A DNA stretch of 64,000 nucleotides from Eunapius fragilis (lineage: Eukaryota > Porifera > Demospongiae > Spongillida > Spongillidae). Each line of letters opens with the position of its first letter. The first letter of the stretch is position 1. The stretch spans positions 1,841,272-1,905,271 of the forward strand of contig OY811984.1 of the NCBI GenBank assembly GCA_963681505.1. Direction: 5' to 3'. The notes below the pieces were generated by a model. The model was not told where the DNA came from, did not search any database, and was given only the letters and a program-made list of their open reading frames with translations. The position numbers were made by a program, and so were the translations under genes. Of the stretch, positions 25,200 through 36,145 are shown one piece after another.

Positions 25200-28100
25200 T
25201 GTGTGTGCAGATGTGGGGGTGGGAGGTTGGTGTCTGTGACACGGCTAGAAGGTGACCATGCACTGGGCTATCCTCACATGTGATGACAAGGTACACATCT
25301 GTGTTGGGAGTCCATTGGAAGTTTGAGAGGTAGCAAAGGGTGTTGCTGGTAGTGAGGTACACATACTCAGATGTGTGGAGTAAATTGTCTGAGAAGGTAC
25401 ACATAACTGTGGTAACGTTTTTAGCGTGTTATGTACATTCCTCCCCATGGGCAAAGTACAAAGTACTAATATTGCATCACCAAATTAAATTCTCAACATT
25501 TCATGAAGAAATAAACTTAGGGCTGTAGTAATCCATTTGCAGGGAGATGTGCAGGATAACCAATAATCTTACCTCTAACCTCTCTTACCCTTCCTCTCCT
25601 CCTCTCTCCTCCTATCCCTTCTCTTCCCTCAGGACTATCCCCTCCTACCCTTCCTCTCCCCTCCTACCCTTCCTCTCCCCTCCTATCCCTTCTCTCCCTC
25701 CTACCCTTCCTCTCCCCTCCTACCCTTCCTCTCCCCTCCTACCCTTCCTCTCCCCTCCTACCCTTCCTCTCCCTCCTACCCTTCCTCTCCTCTCCTACCC
25801 TTCCTCTCCCCTCCTACCCTTCCTCTCCCCTCCTACCCTTCCTCTCCCCTCCTACCCTTCCTCTCCCCTCCTTCCCTTCCTCTTCCCTCCTATCCTTCCT
25901 CTCCCCTCCTACCCTTCCTCTCCCCTCCTACCCTTCCTCTCTCCTCCTACCCTTCCTCTCCCCTCCTACCCTTCCTCTCCCCTCCTACCCTTCCTCTCCC
26001 CTCCTACCCTTCCTCTCCCCTCCTACCCTTCCTCTCCCCTCCTTCCCTTCCTCTTCCCTCCTATCCTTCCTCTCCCCTCCTACCCTTCCTCTCCCCTCCT
26101 ACCCTTCCTCTCTCCTCCTACCCTTCCTCTCCCCTCCTACCCTTCCTCTCCCCTCCTACCCTTCCTCTCCCCTCCTACCCTTCCTCTCCCCTCCTACCCT
26201 TCCTCTCCCTGCATGCACACAAATAGCTTTGCTTCCAGATATTCAAAAGGAAAAGGTTAAGGTTAACCCTAACCCTAAGGTTATTCAAAGTCAAGGGGAG
26301 AGGAAGGATAGGAGGGTCTTGAGAAATATGTTCACCACACCACCACCACCACCACCACCACCACCACCAATGAAATGGTAGCATGAACAAACTAACCTTT
26401 CACCATGATATCCTTATAAGATAATAGAAGGGAAGAAGGGTACATGGTTATCCACACCCATTGCCTCTACCACTTACCATCTCCAATAGGAACCTCGATC
26501 CGTTCTGTTTATTTTTTGTTTCCTCCATGTAGTGAAGCCCAACAATCTCCCCCCTGGGGGACAGGGGGAACGTTTAACCAACCAGTTATTAATATCGCAA
26601 AGCATAGTTTCACCACAGAACAAAGACAGTATGTATGAGGGTAATGGTTTAATTTTGACAGAGTGTAGCTATGAAGCTCTGTAACTACTGTGGTTGCTAC
26701 TTAAGGTATAGAATGACCCTTTAGTCCTGAATGATGTCTCTACATGCATGTGTGCAACCATCTCTGGTATACCATGTTTCATACATTACACCTTTGGATC
26801 AATGAGCAATAGCATTTGTTGTTGATATTGTTCCACATGTGGTGTTATCCATCATTGAACATGCACAGCCATAACTACAAAGCTGGTGTAAACTGGCAGA
26901 CAGTATCAAGCAATGTGGGCACTCACATACCATGGCTCCTAATAATAAGATACCCTTCCCTACCCTACCCTTCCTCTCCCCTCCTATTATAACTTTCTTA
27001 GAGCTTCGATTTGTCAAGTTGATAATAAATAATATTTTGGACTCAATTCGGTGAAGCACTGAATTTTTTTTTCCACTCTATGGGAGTTGAGGTACCCATA
27101 TCTTTCTACAGTGCTCTGTCCTCAAACTACATGTTCCTTAGTTTTACGTGTCTTACTTGCAACCACACGTCAATTAAGCCACGTAACCAGGGTAGGAACA
27201 TGTAATTTGAGAAAGCAAAAGGAATATATTATAGTCCATAGACCATGATATTTAATTTGACCGCCACTTTGCAACTTTCCCTGATGCTGTCATCCACTAT
27301 AACTACAATATGTGTGTTCTCATTTTTAAACTGCCAACTTCATACCCAGTCTTCAGTCCATCAAACGCCTTCTTGTACAGTTCAATAACATCTGATGCTA
27401 CCTACAATTCACAGGTGAATGAAGTAGAAACTGAAATTCACTCTATGTTACCTTCTCTTTCACTACACTGTTTCCAGTGCCAGCTTCCGTGTTCTTTCTG
27501 AACAGAGTGTCGTCTGCAGGGTACACACTTGACTCAAAGACCTAGAGTGTGTAAATGTGTGTACCCCATTCTTACACATGTATCTACATACTTCATATAT
27601 TCCCTTGTACTGGGAGACGTTGTGTTGAGACACATACTCAGGTTTGAATTCACAGGTTGGCAGTACGTTAACCTGGGTGACTGGAAATAAAGCAGCCACT
27701 TTTTAAAATTTAGAATGCGGCAGGAATGTTACTAAGCAACACAAATGTTAACCTCTTGACAAAAAACAGACCTCACTGGTTGAGAAATATAAGCCTAACC
27801 AAGGCAGAGTGAGAACACAGGCCTCTGCAGTATCGTACACAGCACTCACCTGCAAATATGGAGTCCCCTACAAAGTGAGTCCTTCTGTGACCCTATCATC
27901 CAACGTTTGGGGTCATGGAAGTGCAGAAAATGATCTACCAGAGTGATGAGTGTTCTCGTGTGCACTGGTACATACCTGGATGACCAGGCTGGGGAGAGGC
28001 CCAAGTAATGCTGTTGCCATGGGTGACTCCACATACTGACCAATATTGTCCACTGTTGATAAGTTATTGAGTACATGTACATGTAATACAAACTCACACA

Positions 28101-29867
28101 CACCCTCACACACACACACACACCCTCACACATACACACACACCTACATTCTACTGCCATGGCAAAGGAGCTAGGAGGTATGGAAGTGAAGTTGATTCCT
28201 TCAGGAGTCCTCCACTGAAAGAAGCCATATAAGGGCACCATTTGTGCAGTAAAGTTCACCTACTTTCACCTCAGAGATGACCATCCCATCGTAGGCCTTT
28301 TCCAAAAACTCAAAATAATAGGTACTACCCACATCCAATCTGTCAGAAGAAGTTAGATTAAGAGTGGGAACTCCCATGAATGGATGTGTATGCTGTGTAG
28401 CCTTTACTTCACACATCCACATAGCTACACACACAGTAGCTTCACACATCCACATAGCTACAAACACAGAGCCCTTACTTCACACATCCACATAGCTACA
28501 AACACAGAGCCCTTACTTCACACATCCACATAGCTACAAACACAGAGCCCTTACTTCACACATCCACATAGCTACACACACAGAGCCCTTACTTCACACA
28601 TCCACATAACTACACACACAGTAGCCCTTACTTCACACATCCACATAACTACACACACAGTAGCCCTTACTTCACACATCCACATAACTACACACACAGT
28701 AGCCCTTACTTCACACATCCACATAGCTACACACACAGTAGCCCTTACTTCACACATCCCCGTAGCTAGCACTTACCTTATGCTTGTGAAGCCTGGTACA
28801 ATGTAGCTCAATTGCACAGTGGGGGTATCAGTGTGTGTGACCTAATGACAAATCATTATTTCAGTAACAAGTTCACTAAATCATATTGATTAGGTGAAAC
28901 CAATTCACAGGGGAACATATGTACTTAAGTTTACGATAACTTGTACACTCCTCACCCATAGCACACTATCCCACCATGTGTGTGTGCAAGGGAAATAGAA
29001 CTCCTGTGGTTACAACTTGTAACGTACAATGTGATACCTTAATCCATTCTTAGAAGGAGTAGACATAACAGTAGTAGCAAGTATGGGTAACAGGTAGTAG
29101 CAAGTATGGGTCGGCTTATAACTACGTGCATAGTGGCTTCTGTCAATTCCTCACTATTGACAGTGTGAGTGGCACAGGGGCGGACATACATACGTACATA
29201 CGTGGCAGTTAAAGGGGGGGGGGGAGGGGGGGGGTTTAAATGATTAATTCACAACTACATGTATGATTGCCAAATTTCCTGCTATGAATAATATTATCGA
29301 AGGGCTGGGAGTGGGGGTTTAAACCCCCAAACCTCCCCCTAGATCTGCTACTGAGTGGATACAACTGACAGTGTTACTTTATTTGCCATGCAACTAGTTA
29401 TTACAATAATTGAAGACCATGCCTGAAGTTCCCCTTAATTAGAGAGCACAGGTGTACCCTCCTCACCATGTAGGGCATCTCGACTGCTAAGACCTTTCTG
29501 GAGTTGACAGGGTCAGCGTTTGTGCTCAACCAGAGCTCAACGGAACAGGAACATGTGACCCGCGTCATCTCAACGACGAAGGAGTACTCTCCTAACATGA
29601 AACAGATCCTAACCACAATACAAAGTGCACGAGACACATGTGTGTGTGCACACATACAGACACACACATGCAAACACCCATGCACACACACACATGCACA
29701 TACCCAGACCCACACACCATGCATGCATGTGCACATACACACACACACACACGTGCACACACATACACACATATGTGCACACACACACACGTGCACACAC
29801 ACGTCCACACGCACACACACACACGTGCACACGCACACACACACATGCACACACACACAGCCACACC

Positions 29868-29905
<38 letters not shown>

Positions 29906-31186
29906 AGTGACTGGAGGGTGTAGGACTCCATAAAGCCTATGGCCGTACATTCCCTTGTCATTGCTGGTACCCGCATACTCATTGAATTCCACCCTCAGGG
30001 ATCCAGCGGTGTTTCGCAGCTACAGCAGGGTGAAATGAAAGGCAAGTGTGCATTAAATAGAGCCAACCAAACCCTCTTCTCCATCTATGGGGTACATCGC
30101 ACACCCTTCTCTATTTGTATGAGGTATTAACAGTCCCTCCCCCCACTCCTTCCCCCTTTCCTTCCCCCCCCCCCCCCCCCCCCCCCCCAAGACTTGGTTA
30201 CCATCTGGTATGGCTACAGGTTGCACACAGTACATAAAACAGGTTGTAATACATGTATAATAAAATCTAACAAGTCGCTTTTGTGTTTCTACAGGTGGAG
30301 TCTACAGGTGGAGTGAGTAGTGCCTTTCTGTCCAAAGGCTTGTAGTGTCAACAGCTGTGACTTAACATCTAATATAGGGTAACCCACCTTCATTGTGACA
30401 TAGTTGAAAGGTGGTTGCATGCACCTCCCCTCTGTACTAATTAAGAAGTATACACACACAGCCAACAAAGCTCACCGTCGGTTTCTGGGGGAAGTCCCTT
30501 TTAATTCTCAAATCATCCACAACAAAACCAACGATCCGCTTCCACACGTCATAGTTTAAGTGACCTAAAGTCTAAAGGTAACACTAGTTAAGAGACCAAA
30601 GGGTTAATGAAATCCACACCTAATAGACTTTGGTTATCAATAACAAAGCAAAGCAGAGCGCATTACAAAACTTAAAACTGCACCGTTCGATCCCTAAAGG
30701 ATACACTGATCTGTTTCCCTACCAAACAACAAAAATACACTCCTGGAGAAAAATGTCATTCTACGCCCCCCCCCCCCCCCCCCCCCTCCCCCTCCCCCTT
30801 CCCCCAACCGTTCAACCCCACAGTCTTAGTTTTATCGTTCTTGGACGTCAATAATTATTGCCTTGCACGAACACGGATATTAAACAGTTAAGCTCCGGCC
30901 AAGCCCAACGTACGTACACTACTGCCGTTTAAGGTCGCCGTGTTCAGCTTGTCGCTAGCGTTCGGTGTTCGCTGCACGCCAGGAATTGCAGTACCGGAGC
31001 ACCGCTTTTCGGCGCGCAAGTATTCTACCGTCGTTTGAGGAATGAAGCCTTGGGCTATTTAAATAATGTTTATTACCGAAGGGCTGAGTTTTTTTTGCAC
31101 TTACAGATGTAGTAGCATTCGATAAGCACGATGAATGCCGTGGTCAAGGCAACGGAGATGATTGTGCGAGCGGCCAACCTGTTCAT
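23994..31186 (-). CDS. B4GALNT3/4-like: B4GALNT3/4-like beta-1,4-GalNAc transferase, gene 2 (23 exons)
   Basis: Paralogue of gene 1 on the opposite strand; predicted Golgi GalNAc transferase. Exons in coding order: 31186-31105, 31054-30918, 30571-30476, 30019-29905, 29591-29467, 28841-28777, 28339-28264, 28214-28148, 28052-27976, 27892-27850, 27680-27592, 27541-27452, 27401-27346, 26553-26478, 26412-26397, 25388-25278, 25162-25113, 25047-24944, 24825-24753, 24581-24507, 24444-24366, 24300-24177, 24084-23994. They sum to 1917 nt in one frame (638 aa). The signal anchor is at residues 8-27 after MNRLAAR. A PA14-like domain ([27 protein letters not shown]) spans about 106-235. The catalytic domain has [15 protein letters not shown] (D526-x-H528), WGGEDWD (from W599) and HTRDGLW near the end, then stops two codons later. 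All phases equal those of gene 1. Exon 15, of only 16 nt, is the weakest call; exon 2 is poorly conserved but fits in frame and phase. Confidence 0.83.
24587..24712. repeat. GA/CT microsatellite at the exon 20 acceptor of gene 2
   Basis: GGGA repeats and a long (GA)n on the plus strand, so (CT)n and CCCT on the sense strand of gene 2. It runs to within a few bases of the acceptor at 24582 and acts as an extended polypyrimidine tract. Confidence 0.9.
25170..25208. repeat. GT microsatellite in intron 16 of gene 2
   Basis: (GT)n with one TATG interruption, directly beside the acceptor of exon 17 (sense-strand CACACAG). Confidence 0.85.
25590..26208. repeat. 19-bp minisatellite, intron 15 of gene 2
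   Basis: About 32 copies of CTACCCTTCCTCTCCCCTC with a larger block duplicated internally (variants TTCCC and TATCC recur in the same order at about 25860-25890 and 26040-26070). A 236-codon plus-strand ORF over it is an artefact of period 19. Confidence 0.95.
26340..26370. repeat. CAC trinucleotide run
   Basis: About ten CAC/CCA units in intron 15 of gene 2. Confidence 0.85.
28385..28765. repeat. 38-39-bp minisatellite, intron 6 of gene 2
   Basis: About ten copies of a unit containing CTTACTTCACACATCCACAT and a variable AGCTACACACACAG part. The first copies have ACAAACACAGAGC and the later ones ACACACACAGTAG, so two variant blocks are juxtaposed. The array lies 12 bp from the exon 6 donor. 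Confidence 0.9.
29640..29905. repeat. CA-rich microsatellite region, intron 4 of gene 2
   Basis: Imperfect CACA/TGCACA/CATACA repeats ending in a clean (CA)n. It fills the intron between exons 4 and 5 up to the donor at 29904. Confidence 0.9.
30158..30188. repeat. Poly-C tract, intron 3 of gene 2
   Basis: Long C homopolymer. A similar poly-C run lies at about 30766-30800 in intron 2. Their exact lengths are prone to sequencing error. Confidence 0.7.
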
Positions 31187-32798
31187 TTCACGATCGCTTT
31201 AAAAATTATTGTGGTGATCTAATAACTATGCATGTTCACAGTATTATATTACACGTAAACACGTACACATGTGGTGCCGACATGACGAATGATTTAATGG
31301 ATTTTGTATGACAGTTTACCAAGGGATAATTATATAGAGGGATTGGAAACCGCATTACTCTCTATGCACTAGCGCGGACAGGACCTTGGAAAAGGCGGGA
31401 AGGAGAGTTACATATTTTTTGTCAGAATCAGTAGGATTTTGTACGACAGTCCAGCAAAGTTGAATTTTATTTAAAGGCGTGAGGGAATACAGTTCTACGC
31501 TATATTTGTTGTGAACCTTGTCTAGTTTTCGGATATTTTTGCGGTACGCCAGCTTGACGCGTACAACTTTCCTACAAGAGATCTGTTGCAGGTCCGTGCG
31601 CAGGATTTTGGAAAGGGTGGTTTGATTAACCGCCAGGGAATAAAGGGGGCGTCGGTCACAAAATACGGTACTTACGCGCGAAGTGCGGGGAAGGTCTGAG
31701 TATCGTTAAAAGTATTCTCCACATCAAAGGTCAGTCCTCTCTACTTCTGCAGACACAATATCTGCCCTCTCTACTTCTGCAGACACAAGGTCAGACCTCT
31801 CCACAGCCCTCTCACTGCGTGACATAGTACCGTATGCAGAAATATGCAGAGTCTGCCCACCTTAACACATGCAGATAAGTATGCAGACATGCGCGTATGG
31901 AGATCGATATGCTGATTCGTATCAAGATGTGCAAATATCAAGATCAATGTAGATGGTATGAAGGGGGTGCGATAGCAGCGAAACGCGCGCGTGATGTATA
32001 AACCCGTAAATTATATTAGTGCGCAGTAATAGGAATAGGGGGTATACTAGTAACCGGATGGATCGAGGTACGCTATAATCATCGCAAGCAGTATTAACAA
32101 TACGTGTTCTGTTCTAACAAAAACACCAAGCGAGTGTGTATATGTCGTGTGTCTTGTGAGTTCGGCAAATCAGTGTACAAAACTCGTCTCGCTACGCGCA
32201 TGCGCAATTATTTGTGCACCTGTTGGTAAAAAGTTAACGTTCTAAGTGTTCGTTCTGAGACGTATGCTGACCCTGCATACGAGTCGTGTGAAAAACTGCC
32301 CACGTGTCGAGTACTAGTGCAGACGCGTGGCGACCAATATAGGTGTAATATACAGGACTGCATACGGTACTCTGTCGCGCCGTGTCACCACTTCAGACAC
32401 AATGTCAGTCCTCTCCACGTCAATGCACACAGACATGCGATCAGATTGAGAGTACGAGAGGGACTGTAGGTCAGTGGCTATGCTCTCTGTACCATCAGCC
32501 GAATGAGATGGCATATCGGAACCTACGCGAGTAGGTTCCATATAGGAATCCAACAGTATCATGAATGTCATTAAAAAAACGTCACTCACGTCTAGCGGGA
32601 CATTTAAGAATCGGGTCACTTCGCTCTTAGTGGCATTCGAGCGATATAAAAAAGGACAACAGTTCTGCGTTGTATTTGTGTCACAAGACGGTGTACTTTT
32701 AGAGAACAAAAATACTCGTCCCCATCGTCCGTACCCAGTCCCACCTAAAATTTCTCCTCCGTCGGCTTCTTCTTCTTCTTCTTCCTTCCGGAGAGTAT
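31187..32798. other. Upstream region of gene 2
   Basis: No known gene was recognised. It holds three short tandem units at about 31732-31805 (core CTCTCTACTTCTGCAGACAC) and the unrecognised minus-strand ORF described below. It should include the gene 2 promoter; no clear TATA box was identified. Confidence 0.45.
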
Positions 32799-32841
32799 AA
32801 CTCACGACAGGAACGTTTGTAAAGCACGCCAAGTGTACCAA
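32314..32841 (-). CDS. Unrecognised ORF, 175 codons
   Basis: The frame is open for 175 codons in mostly non-repetitive DNA, with a glutamate run near the N-terminus (residues about 19-24). A hydrophobic stretch (FLMTFMILL) lies near residues 88-96. Part of the C-terminal region reads VERTDIVSEV. The same sense strand at 31732-31805 reads VERADIVSAE and VERSDLVSAE, so a short repeat may be shared between two exons. A good donor (GTGAGT) occurs at about 32587. The first codons overlap dispersed repeat copy B. I recognise no family and cannot tell a real exon from chance. Confidence 0.25.
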   Translation of the reverse strand: MVHLACFTNVPVVSYTLRKEEEEEEADGGEILGGTGYGRWGRVFLFSKSTPSCDTNTTQNCCPFLYRSNATKSEVTRFLNVPLDVSDVFLMTFMILLDSYMEPTRVGSDMPSHSADGTESIATDLQSLSYSQSDRMSVCIDVERTDIVSEVVTRRDRVPYAVLYITPILVATRLH

Positions 32842-32965
32842 TCGCTTCAGGATGCGTCCGCAGGTTATCTTCGGGGGTCTGTTAGACGCCTAACTGTTCG
32901 GGCAATTAACTAAAGCGAATAGTACCTCATTTGGTATTCGGTTAAAAATACCCAATTACATCAGC
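32799..32965. repeat. Dispersed repeat, copy B
   Basis: Direct-orientation match to 1867-2040, beginning at ACTCACGACAGGAACG and ending at TTACATCAGCTA. Confidence 0.7.
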
Positions 32966-34250
32966 TAGCTATTTTTAAATGCAATAATAGCCACGTGTCG
33001 TGGGCGTGATTCAAATTCTTAATATTCCCGCACGCTGTGGAAGAGGTATACGCACTGAATCCAAGAGCCTTTTCGGGTCCCTACGGCTCCATGTATAAAT
33101 GTCCAACCATAATGCCAAATGGTTGAGAAACGGAATGGAGCAGCGATAACGTTATAGGAAGGCTCCTGACGAATATTCAAGGTATCATTTTCTGCATGAC
33201 GCCTGTGCGTTACTCTCAACTCTTATCATTCGTTACGCAGCTTGAAATGAAAGCCAAAACTACCATACACGTAAGTACCCGACACTATCGCATATAATTG
33301 TTTTGACCGAATTGATTTCTATACTATAGCTTCTTATATAGCATAACTTTCGAATTCTGTCGGTGGAACTACATACGCGATCAGATACTACGGTATACAG
33401 TCTACAGCAGATAATGTGAAGTAAGAGGCTCCAATTAGAATGTGTCCCCCCCACACCACCGCCCTTACAGAAAAAAAAAACCCGGCAACAACTAGCCACT
33501 CGTACACCTACAGATATGCCAAACGAGTGCAATACAAGACACGACAAGGTGTCAAGCGCGCTACTGAAAGGACCATCAAAGCGACCACCCCGAATGTGCG
33601 TTACACCATGAATGTTGGATCTGGACATAAATTATAGCATGAAAAGTGTATCGCTAAAATATTTTATGCAACAGTTACAGCGGAAGATATTGCAGCTCTC
33701 TCCGTGCTGTTGTTTGAAATATGTGCACGCTGTTCGCTGACAACAATTTCGTAATAATGTTAATGTGTATTGTGGTGCATAATTTATATCTAATAGTATC
33801 AAAGTTGCTGATGACAACGTCTTGTGGTTTATCTGATAATAGCGTGAGATCAGTGGGTACATGTAATCTTTGTCTGATGTATTATATGGCTTCACTTGCC
33901 AGTGGAGGATTTGTTTCAGGTCCAGGTCCACGAGTGGTTCCATCCATGTCCAGCTGCAGGATTAGCTCCACCTGCTCTACCTGCTATATATCCTGGATAT
34001 ACAGAAGTATATCCTGGTCCAGAATATACAGCAGTATATCCTATACAAGATGACATGCTCCTGGGTTATAAATGAAATACTTGTACTTATTGTTTAAATA
34101 GTAATACTGTGTGTTTTAATGGTACACCCACACCTCAAAAAATTGCATGGCCACGAGATTCTAAAATAAAACTGTCATTTGACATTCTTGCTACATGGTT
34201 ACTTTTCAAGAACTAAATACAATACTAAATCTACCAAAAAATGTAGGAAA
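32966..34250. other. Intergenic, unrecognised
   Basis: No known gene. A basic 65-codon frame at 33440-33637 (YAKRVQYKTRQGVKRATERT) and a proline/tyrosine-rich stretch near 33905-34070 (reading AIYPGYTEVYPGPEYTAVYP) look non-random but match nothing I know. Confidence 0.35.
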
Positions 34251-34533
34251 CAAGTGATAAAAACACTCTCTATGCGAGAAGGTTGGTGGTATATAGGAAT
34301 CAAAGGCGGTGGTGGTGTAAAAAGCAAGGGAACAAGGATTGTGATTGAAAAGGAAAAATGAAATAGACCTATATTAGCACACACAGTTAAACATGACGAC
34401 ATGCTGCTAATATAGGTCTATTTCTTTTTTCCTTTTCAATCACAATCCTTGTTCCCTTGCTTTTTACACCACCACCGCCTTTGATTCCTATATACCACCA
34501 ACCTTCTCGCATAGAGAGTGTTTTTATCACTTG
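34251..34533. mobile_element. Foldback MITE, nearly perfect 283-bp palindrome
   Basis: Left end CAAGTGATAAAAACACTCTC and right end GAGAGTGTTTTTATCACTTG are exact complements. The arms of roughly 120 bp remain almost perfectly complementary, with a loop of about 35 bp (ACAGTTAAACATGACGACAT). It is the youngest copy of the family also seen at 2150-2331 and 37782-38011, with a decayed half at about 34650-34820. It encodes nothing. Confidence 0.9.
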
Positions 34534-34649
34534 TTATCAATATGATCGAATGAGATGGCTTATTATTAATATGATCGGTACAATGTCGAAAGTATTTACA
34601 TGCCTTGCTTCTGATTGCTACCATTGAGTCTTTTACGTGACGCCATTAA

Positions 34650-34820
34650 TATTACATTAAAAACAAGGCATGCACTGTTATATTGTGAGTGTGCTAAATA
34701 TAGGCCTATGTCAAATTTTGTCAACCCTTGTTTCCGTGCTTTTTACACCACCATTGGTCAATCCTATATCCCAACAACTCTCTCGTTAGAGAATGTTTTT
34801 ATTTTCTTGTTTCATAAGTT
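34650..34820. mobile_element. Decayed half-copy of the same foldback family
   Basis: Reads GTGTGCTAAATATAGGCCTA, then CCTTGTTTCCGTGCTTTTTA and CACCACCATTGG, ending GAGAATGTTTTTATTTTCTT. This matches one arm plus the loop of the neighbouring palindrome with many substitutions. Confidence 0.55.
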
Positions 34821-34924
34821 TTTTCTTTTCACCCTGTCATAGCAGTATCGTAGTCAATTATCAAATGTAGGAAGAGTGTTTTGATCCCCTTAAGACCTTA
34901 TCTCTTAATGCATAACTTTAATAA

Positions 34925-35020
34925 TAATTATATGGCTGACTCAATCTCCATTTAGTTAGGGCAAATGTGAGGGCTATTTTGTTCAGACTTTCATGCCCTC
35001 ATCAGGTATACATTTGAGTT
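34925..35020 (+). mobile_element. LINE 3'-end fragment
   Basis: In-frame similarity to the last codons of the LINE at 36163-37668 (NLHLVRANVRAILFR). Very short, extreme 5' truncation or remnant. Confidence 0.5.
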
Positions 35021-35094
35021 TGTATGTTATTTTGTAGTTATTGTCGCATTTGTGTAATAGTTAATACTGTATTGCTCAATTTAAAAAAAATCTT

Positions 35095-35670
35095 TATAAA
35101 TGCTGCCCACAGTCTGGACCCTCTTGGACACCATGCTTTAACTTGCAAATGTGGGGGTGATGTTGTATTACGTCATTATGCACTCAGGGACACTTTAGTG
35201 CACTTCCTTCACCGTGCGCATGCTTCTGTCCAAGTTGAAGCTGGCGCTGGGCTCTTTCCTGACCATTCGCAGTCACGACCTGCCGATATTCTGGTGCAGA
35301 ATTGGAACCTTGGTAGGCCCGTTGCCCTGGACATCTCCGTTGTCTCACAGCTAAATCCTTCAACTTTAGCTGAAGCGGGAGCAACGGTTGGTGCTGTCCT
35401 TAAGGCAACGGAGAGCAGGAAACACCAGGCCAATGACGACAAGTGCTCAGCTCTAGGGTGGGTCTCAATCCCTCTAGCAGTTGATTCCTATGAGGCTTGG
35501 GGTAAAGAGGCTTCTTTTTCAAGTTGCAGCTTGGCTTGCTATCCACAAGTCCCTGCCGAAGTCACAGGCTTCTTTCGACCTGTTCTCCAACTTAAGCATT
35601 TGCTTAATTAGAGCGAATGCCAGAGCCATTCTCCGAAGAGCATATGTAGAACCGTGTTTGATGTATATTT
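35095..35670 (+). mobile_element. LINE C-terminal fragment
   Basis: The frame from about 35100 reads LDPLGHHALTCKCGGDVVLR, RPADILVQNW, GRPVALDISV and HQANDDKCSALGWVSIPLAV. It matches the zinc-knuckle/nuclease-like C-terminus of the LINE ORF at 36163-37668, then passes a frame break near 35510. The reverse transcriptase part is missing. Confidence 0.8.
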
Positions 35671-35683
35671 AAATTTCATTAGG

Positions 35684-36145
35684 TGGATCCTCCTGTTTTC
35701 CAGGCAGCCATCAAATGGTGGCTTGGCCTTGATGTTTCAGAGGGCTCAAAATGTGCACTATGCCCAGGTAGTACACTTAACCACCTTGGTCACCATGCAG
35801 TTACCTGCAAGTATGGTGATGATGTGGTAACTCGGCATAACATGGTTAGGGACATCCTGGTGGAGACATGTCGTCGGGCTCACATAGGGGTTAAGGTGGA
35901 AGTCGGCAACAACTTAAGTAGAGACCACAGTAAGATCCGTCCAGCTGACATACTACTTCCTCCATGTGTCGGCCAAAGTCCATTGTACTTAATGAGATCT
36001 ATGGCCGACTGAATCTCCACCTGGTCAGGGCTAATGCTACAGCTATCTTCTCTAGGAAAGCTCGTCTACTGTAGAGCTGTACTTTGTATTTAATCAGTGT
36101 TGTTTCTGTATATTCATGTTATTATTGTAATCTGTATTCAATAAT
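35684..36145 (+). mobile_element. LINE C-terminal fragment with AAT-type tail
   Basis: Reads PVFQAAIKWWLGLDVSEGSK, LNHLGHHAVTCKYGDDVVTR and KIRPADILLP, then an internal deletion joins directly to the 3' end (LNLHLVRANATAIFSRKARL in another frame). It ends in ATAATAATAATAAT at about 36140-36155, the tail type of this LINE family. Confidence 0.8.

Noticed and set aside
25278-25404. Longer version of exon 16 in all three genes (continuing past T|GTGAG)
   Set aside because: The longer end would make exon 17 start with a stop codon. The GTGAG donor restores phase in all three genes.
26258-26285. Telomere-like CCCTAA/TTAGGG motif
   Set aside because: Only two hexamers in a symmetric AAGGTTAACCCTAACC context; too short to be an interstitial telomere.
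29592-29992. Cysteine/valine-rich frames (CVCVCV) here and at 14110-14661 and 17405-17710
   Set aside because: Translations of GT/CA microsatellites in introns.
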